A stretch of DNA of 36,197 bases from Phycisphaerales bacterium (GTDB lineage Bacteria; Planctomycetota; Phycisphaerae; Phycisphaerales; UBA1924): positions 1 to 36,197 of the forward strand of contig JALHOJ010000046.1 of the NCBI GenBank assembly GCA_022843045.1, given 5' to 3'. The translations under genes were made by a program, and so were the position numbers. Shown here in pieces: positions 35,501-36,197 of this stretch (its first letter is position 1; every line of letters begins with the position of its first letter). The notes beneath the pieces are model-generated. The model made no database searches, was not told the origin of the DNA, and was given only the letters and a program-made list of their open reading frames with translations.

Positions 35501-36108
35501 GTGTCGCTGGCGCAGCCGCGATGTTCGCTTTACCTGGGCCCGGTGACTTCATCACTGGAGTACTCAAGGCTGTTGTTACCGACTATGCGGCGAACATGGA
35601 GTTCGATCTGGCATGGGCGATGGATTGGTCGCTACCGGATGATGATCACTCGCGAACAGAGAATGGCTGGATTGAGTTCGCGATGCTACGCGGGCTGTAT
35701 GAAGCATTTGATGTGAACGTACCGTTCGTTGACAACTCATTCAATCCGCTTGATTCGTTCGCGATGGCCGCTGGGCGTGGCGGAGTACGGGGTGCCCCTG
35801 GCGGACGAGCGCCTCGCGGCGGCTGGACGAAGTGGACTGAGGATGGGATTGTAAAGCACAATGAGTTCAGTAGGGAAATGAAGACCCAGGGTTGGAAAAC
35901 CGAGGAGTCAGTCCAAGGTGTTGGCAGGTTGGATGCTGTTCACTTTGGAAGGCGAGAAATACTTGAGCTCAAACCATTCTCTCCGTCTGGCATCTACAGA
36001 GGAGCCAAGCAAGCCGCAGAGTACGCTCGACGCATGAATGCACATGCCGTGCATGGGGTAGGCAAACCATGGACAGTTCGTGTCGTGTACTACATGCCTG
36101 GAACATAA
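26521..36108 (+). CDS. Giant secreted RHS/YD-repeat protein with C-terminal nuclease-like toxin domain
   Basis: This encodes 3195 residues. A Sec signal peptide (hydrophobic 30-45, likely cut after VYA-46) is followed by a Pro/Cys-rich start. Near residue 220 'DLVTGIPLAQFVDLELPITGG' resembles the beginning of RHS shells. Residues ~500-1650 carry no domain I recognise. YD/RHS repeats run from about 1650 to 2950 ('YDNMGRLEKYEV' at 2093, 'YDALGRVLQVRV', 'YDPSGNLTDDG', 'YDGLGRLTRAQ'). The core ends 'YMPELGRFAQADP...LYGYLRNNSWVRSDPSGL' (D2981), the usual cleavage/junction point. The last ~210 residues are variable. A predicted PD-(D/E)xK site is D3138, E3149, K3151 ('GRLDAV...ILELKP') with Q3164. 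RHS shells usually encase such toxins for contact-dependent killing; that role is inferred here. Confidence 0.9.
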   Translation: MGRRSVTGVAGVVARTLGPSWQSTSVGGTSVLFVAACLTLNAVVYADPPTTPPPPCPCGENSVHQVPAGLPANRCDADWRIGIDPSRPDLSAVRLGPYRLFDGGVGYNNEAIRTSMCWHRIQRELCPNASRPGPGQSLGGNQSPEAPSVMPDGSDLFPICEADDPQSAQLNVSLLAPPSIGDFPPPSPTIGGSTVPLLPDAVLSTRTSWDQVSRPTLEGKVDLVTGIPLAQFVDLELPITGGTYRLTRTRSAATGRVKMSNGHAVDRWWDWAGQGWMVNEQPFLWIDSALPDVVGNNPRTTYLVLDAFHSIPFQLIESSGQYEAPARFKAKIKHDGVWNPQTRWWQQSEGGLLRPRRYTISLYDGALTYSFAAIYEDIPARLVTLPTNWGFPSEPGRLRSLHQRPLLLQQLLGFPDGPVVEGYHNPWDASNPGVGAPYYGLCTRIESAHGHRVELEYCDVTQRALDNTASTCTECMGDCGAKGQLRSVSVFAPDEQGNEQLQWKLFYKYRATPEDSNIINTMLLYMEYYAMSPGEGCPCHQVCAAETQPPCADARPEWAPFMAWCDKELELIRRTSLRTIDSIFVYDWTKLTPQQRTEVEQLSWCDVLMSLSSDASYVPAGESMANGPGDLADIDSGDVWANPFMASGSFGPSQWSRRVRYHYVPKRLGTTLQDGQGDPVYDLPNVATLIKSTVFTKEHDGEVSTRATIFGYENFSFMSPGQASHEMDRPLASIWQPADVASTLGAVNDLLAGCNQKMVVNDLVWASQGRGLNYNTTCAAKENAVRDLLKAGPTTRYEFNTSGFTNVSEFWGSMQDAPSHTMLHFEDLHTKPVGRSYLRSFPLESGSGPAGNRSPLRPHIQYGSGTTKSTMVSTLTTRATGTDARHYRVFRLVAVPEAFAWAEDAWNPQTSQSLFQPAMFFAPYAWWGYPEGYCGSSQTPCDVAFAATRAPDYREVRWVTVIDEFSDRQSLDSTIAYGVGGQVEAGLPTLAADVAAAYMIKPGQISRRVVEISPSGVVLRDRSWQFDLTGVNEPLVSGQGLGQEYIYETVEKYFGTTSGNQPPQSGESGGIYAPQGSSLPIDLNDWIEAEGGYVGYDDPWASTRKDLLLVEHRSIGWSAVDVAHTGPGDSAVDDGFTRFYEYVLRHYDSTPETSGTSNATHVDGWQAGTVFLPTLIAEGVKRGRVYSSTPDQNGKLVYATSAQPRLYTRQYFRALDPALPSSVSQWSELETDVAFTTPQDSKLAMSEWPQPGTTPPAGIVATHRLANRVPPASGEEPRALPDQRVDRTLSVGPPQQLGPSGAAHYAISATFMDSDGRTSWMASGLVLNPLAPGGAVGNQSLSWSRILYDHDSRVLHSIVDVAFNTDIPLHQAYPRTNPNEEPVISQVEIGVPPVAWPRMAPDGDVVAKNYVTSYLYYGPLGGVSDIFHPNGRRWARRVVTVGTKDWLRGGENADGRVVGGVPQEPYGNTTQVSPIWNSTAFSVLQSNPNDSKWQILYSDDKTDLKYLSDEESFAREFTFEHLEESQSGGVYVSHAEGTIRDYFGGAPIGNPVVDRRVIFAVPTELGSGGQDEFSLPASTPSPIDIDDFTLFKQPRFTLRRSSQLTLDSDGRPIQVDLATTGVDGSIASEGSVSVNDLVDLIRVRAVDGSITRSIRDLMGQVIRKYEGTDDTNWSESSVYGSTISNNLVLTERTQFGTGVADAFLPTHQLRYARLAYQTTSPWGPAVQNDPGYVTRTHYDWRMRPTRVDTFDVDANGAANASSAARVETTLTYFDHLDRPHTVVRYGRRDDHPAALDLAGIDPTYQTTGSDSYYSTYDKTDLLVPIHEFFRANQRPLSVERMIYGADGSVTERRRYDVSANPTSQAPNVPYHSDWTYAAGGAAFNRSPESPATTTVTDAMGRPTTTTSTVDRSSDRYELERSVSIFDADGLLADSRRLERTLDQFAGAGSPALSAEGANPNAARSRSVFWYDAKKRQIANAHLGTESATGLFGPPVAQHLQYSYPLNNPQNDLRPRFPSTNGVFSFTPEIPAGLAAARIGIEHYDSILDKLILRRETNGTITAFKYYPSGRVSHEIENYSPTNTANRRVTKYHYDNMGRLEKYEVSTGDQPTQRQITRVKYGAEVVGEVGVRTATTGAYGLDYEVISRTNSQVGKMWLPHPSSGAAQSDPTTPDLTFRYTIDGKIAERIDARGVSMKYFYDALGRVLQVRVGHYPEGNTQPTAWLHGYPDAMSPIGATPVDRIGSVNYVYNNRGQLERVTARGPPPPTSSPNTPGPIISENLFRYDLRGNLLKDVQKIDGAITVANEPTTPTTSYAWSYQPSSATAPGHDRLTSITYPLRPNANWPRVLNILYGPTPGIDDELSRIAGFSTTTTTPGSPNPVVTTTPLARFVYAGLGRRVAVSYGSAPGLTDLPRRFSADLRKPDGGELDATISGLDRFGQVSNLHYRNAASTPVTLFRGQYGYDVAGNRIAQRITQATVGGVSHDNVRSQLHGYDNLQRLVSSEVGVGSPATGLPTSIASGVGSRRDDWGLDHLGNWVNPIGAVPTSPIGRVSTGNLDNAITPSGLAFAGLHLNASGVGYAPWPAPVANPDATPDTHVAHHTINQQNELQQLHATRDGAASTTTFAYDPSGNLTDDGTYRYQYDAWGRLLSVHRRATDGGYGAFIRGYNYDGLGRLTRAQSPYPDPDTFDPEHPGGSNRIERFYYDGVRRIQEVVIDPAASLLAALSSGSSQLLQAAQQSQQQQGAGSLSLEEESTPLAVEAAQQSNAVGGSQQGTTTTRTEREYVWGPGESWGVAGTDELIAQFDRTGALTFAITDAGGDLVAIVDAGGSGGTARVAGQWTYDAYGNVLSADHIHGHAYTRVGHKGLIFDRLDVGVADRGDDGSFTPGQFVGHPGCDFDTPRIVPFARGLYHNRNRVYMPELGRFAQADPNASGQTLLDLPLHHGRAFSAVAVEFDLASRFVDGGSLYGYLRNNSWVRSDPSGLFSVGGMLGGVAGAAAMFALPGPGDFITGVLKAVVTDYAANMEFDLAWAMDWSLPDDDHSRTENGWIEFAMLRGLYEAFDVNVPFVDNSFNPLDSFAMAAGRGGVRGAPGGRAPRGGWTKWTEDGIVKHNEFSREMKTQGWKTEESVQGVGRLDAVHFGRREILELKPFSPSGIYRGAKQAAEYARRMNAHAVHGVGKPWTVRVVYYMPGT

Positions 36109-36110
36109 CC

Positions 36111-36197
36111 ATGATTACAAGAAGTGATATTCATGATGTATTTTCACGCGAGGCTATGAAGAGAGGATACCAGAACTATGGCAAGTGGACCTTCGCA
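36111..36197 (+). CDS. Probable immunity gene for the RHS toxin (partial)
   Basis: A frame starts at ATG 36111, 2 bp after the RHS stop, and runs off the window (29 codons seen). It begins MITRSDIHDVFSREAMKRGY, is AT-richer than the host genes, and matches no family I know. A small gene directly behind an RHS toxin tip normally encodes the cognate immunity protein; function is inferred from position alone. Confidence 0.6.
   Translation, partial: MITRSDIHDVFSREAMKRGYQNYGKWTFA

Overview
The window looks like chromosome from a GC-rich planctomycete, most likely of the Phycisphaerae. That placement is inferred from gene content and style: a secretin/GspE cluster with short, divergent inner-membrane partners, Sec-type signal peptides on ATP synthase subunits b and c, a giant RHS protein with a planctomycete-style N-terminus, and many genes that seem to be transcribed without a leader. 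No rRNA or marker gene is present to prove it. I saw no tRNA, rRNA, insertion sequence or CRISPR array.

Layout. 1-147 is the 3' end of a ribonuclease III gene, followed by a membrane-anchored helical-repeat protein (228-1160). A tightly packed minus-strand histidine operon follows (8874 down to 2236): hisG, hisC, hisB, hisH, hisF, a three-domain hisA-hisI-hisE fusion, and hisD. It probably runs on into a TPR/Fe(2+)-trafficking (YggX-like) fusion gene and a small conserved gene. Upstream of hisG lies what looks like a complete histidine attenuator: a 24-residue leader peptide with seven His codons in a nine-codon stretch (9059-9133), an alternative hairpin, and a strong intrinsic terminator (8983-9009). 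The only pathway activity not seen is histidinol-phosphate phosphatase.

Divergent from it are pyrD (9383-10372) and argC (10554-11603) on the plus strand. They meet the minus-strand ATP synthase cluster atpZ-atpI-atpB-atpE-atpF-atpH (15706 down to 11849) across a bidirectional terminator. The F1 genes alpha, gamma, beta and epsilon are not downstream, so the operon is split. A secreted coiled-coil protein of unknown function (15781-17007), histidine ammonia-lyase hutH (17243-18781) and a CDGSH iron-sulfur protein (18880-19146) follow.

19174-26154 (minus) is a type II secretion / type IV pilus-like operon: secretin gspD, ATPase gspE, then gspC-, gspL- and gspM-like genes, and a TPR lipoprotein that could be the secretin pilotin. 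Divergent from gspD, 26521-36108 encodes a 3195-residue secreted RHS/YD-repeat protein. It ends in a variable domain with a PD-(D/E)xK-nuclease-like motif and is followed after 2 bp by the start of a probable immunity gene cut by the window end.

Smaller-scale structure. Eight starts have a TANNNT hexamer 5-8 nt upstream, suggesting leaderless transcripts. Five intergenic sites carry four-unit heptanucleotide arrays (GAATGCC-like). Two intergenic sites carry a double-hairpin element joined by GAGTCTC.
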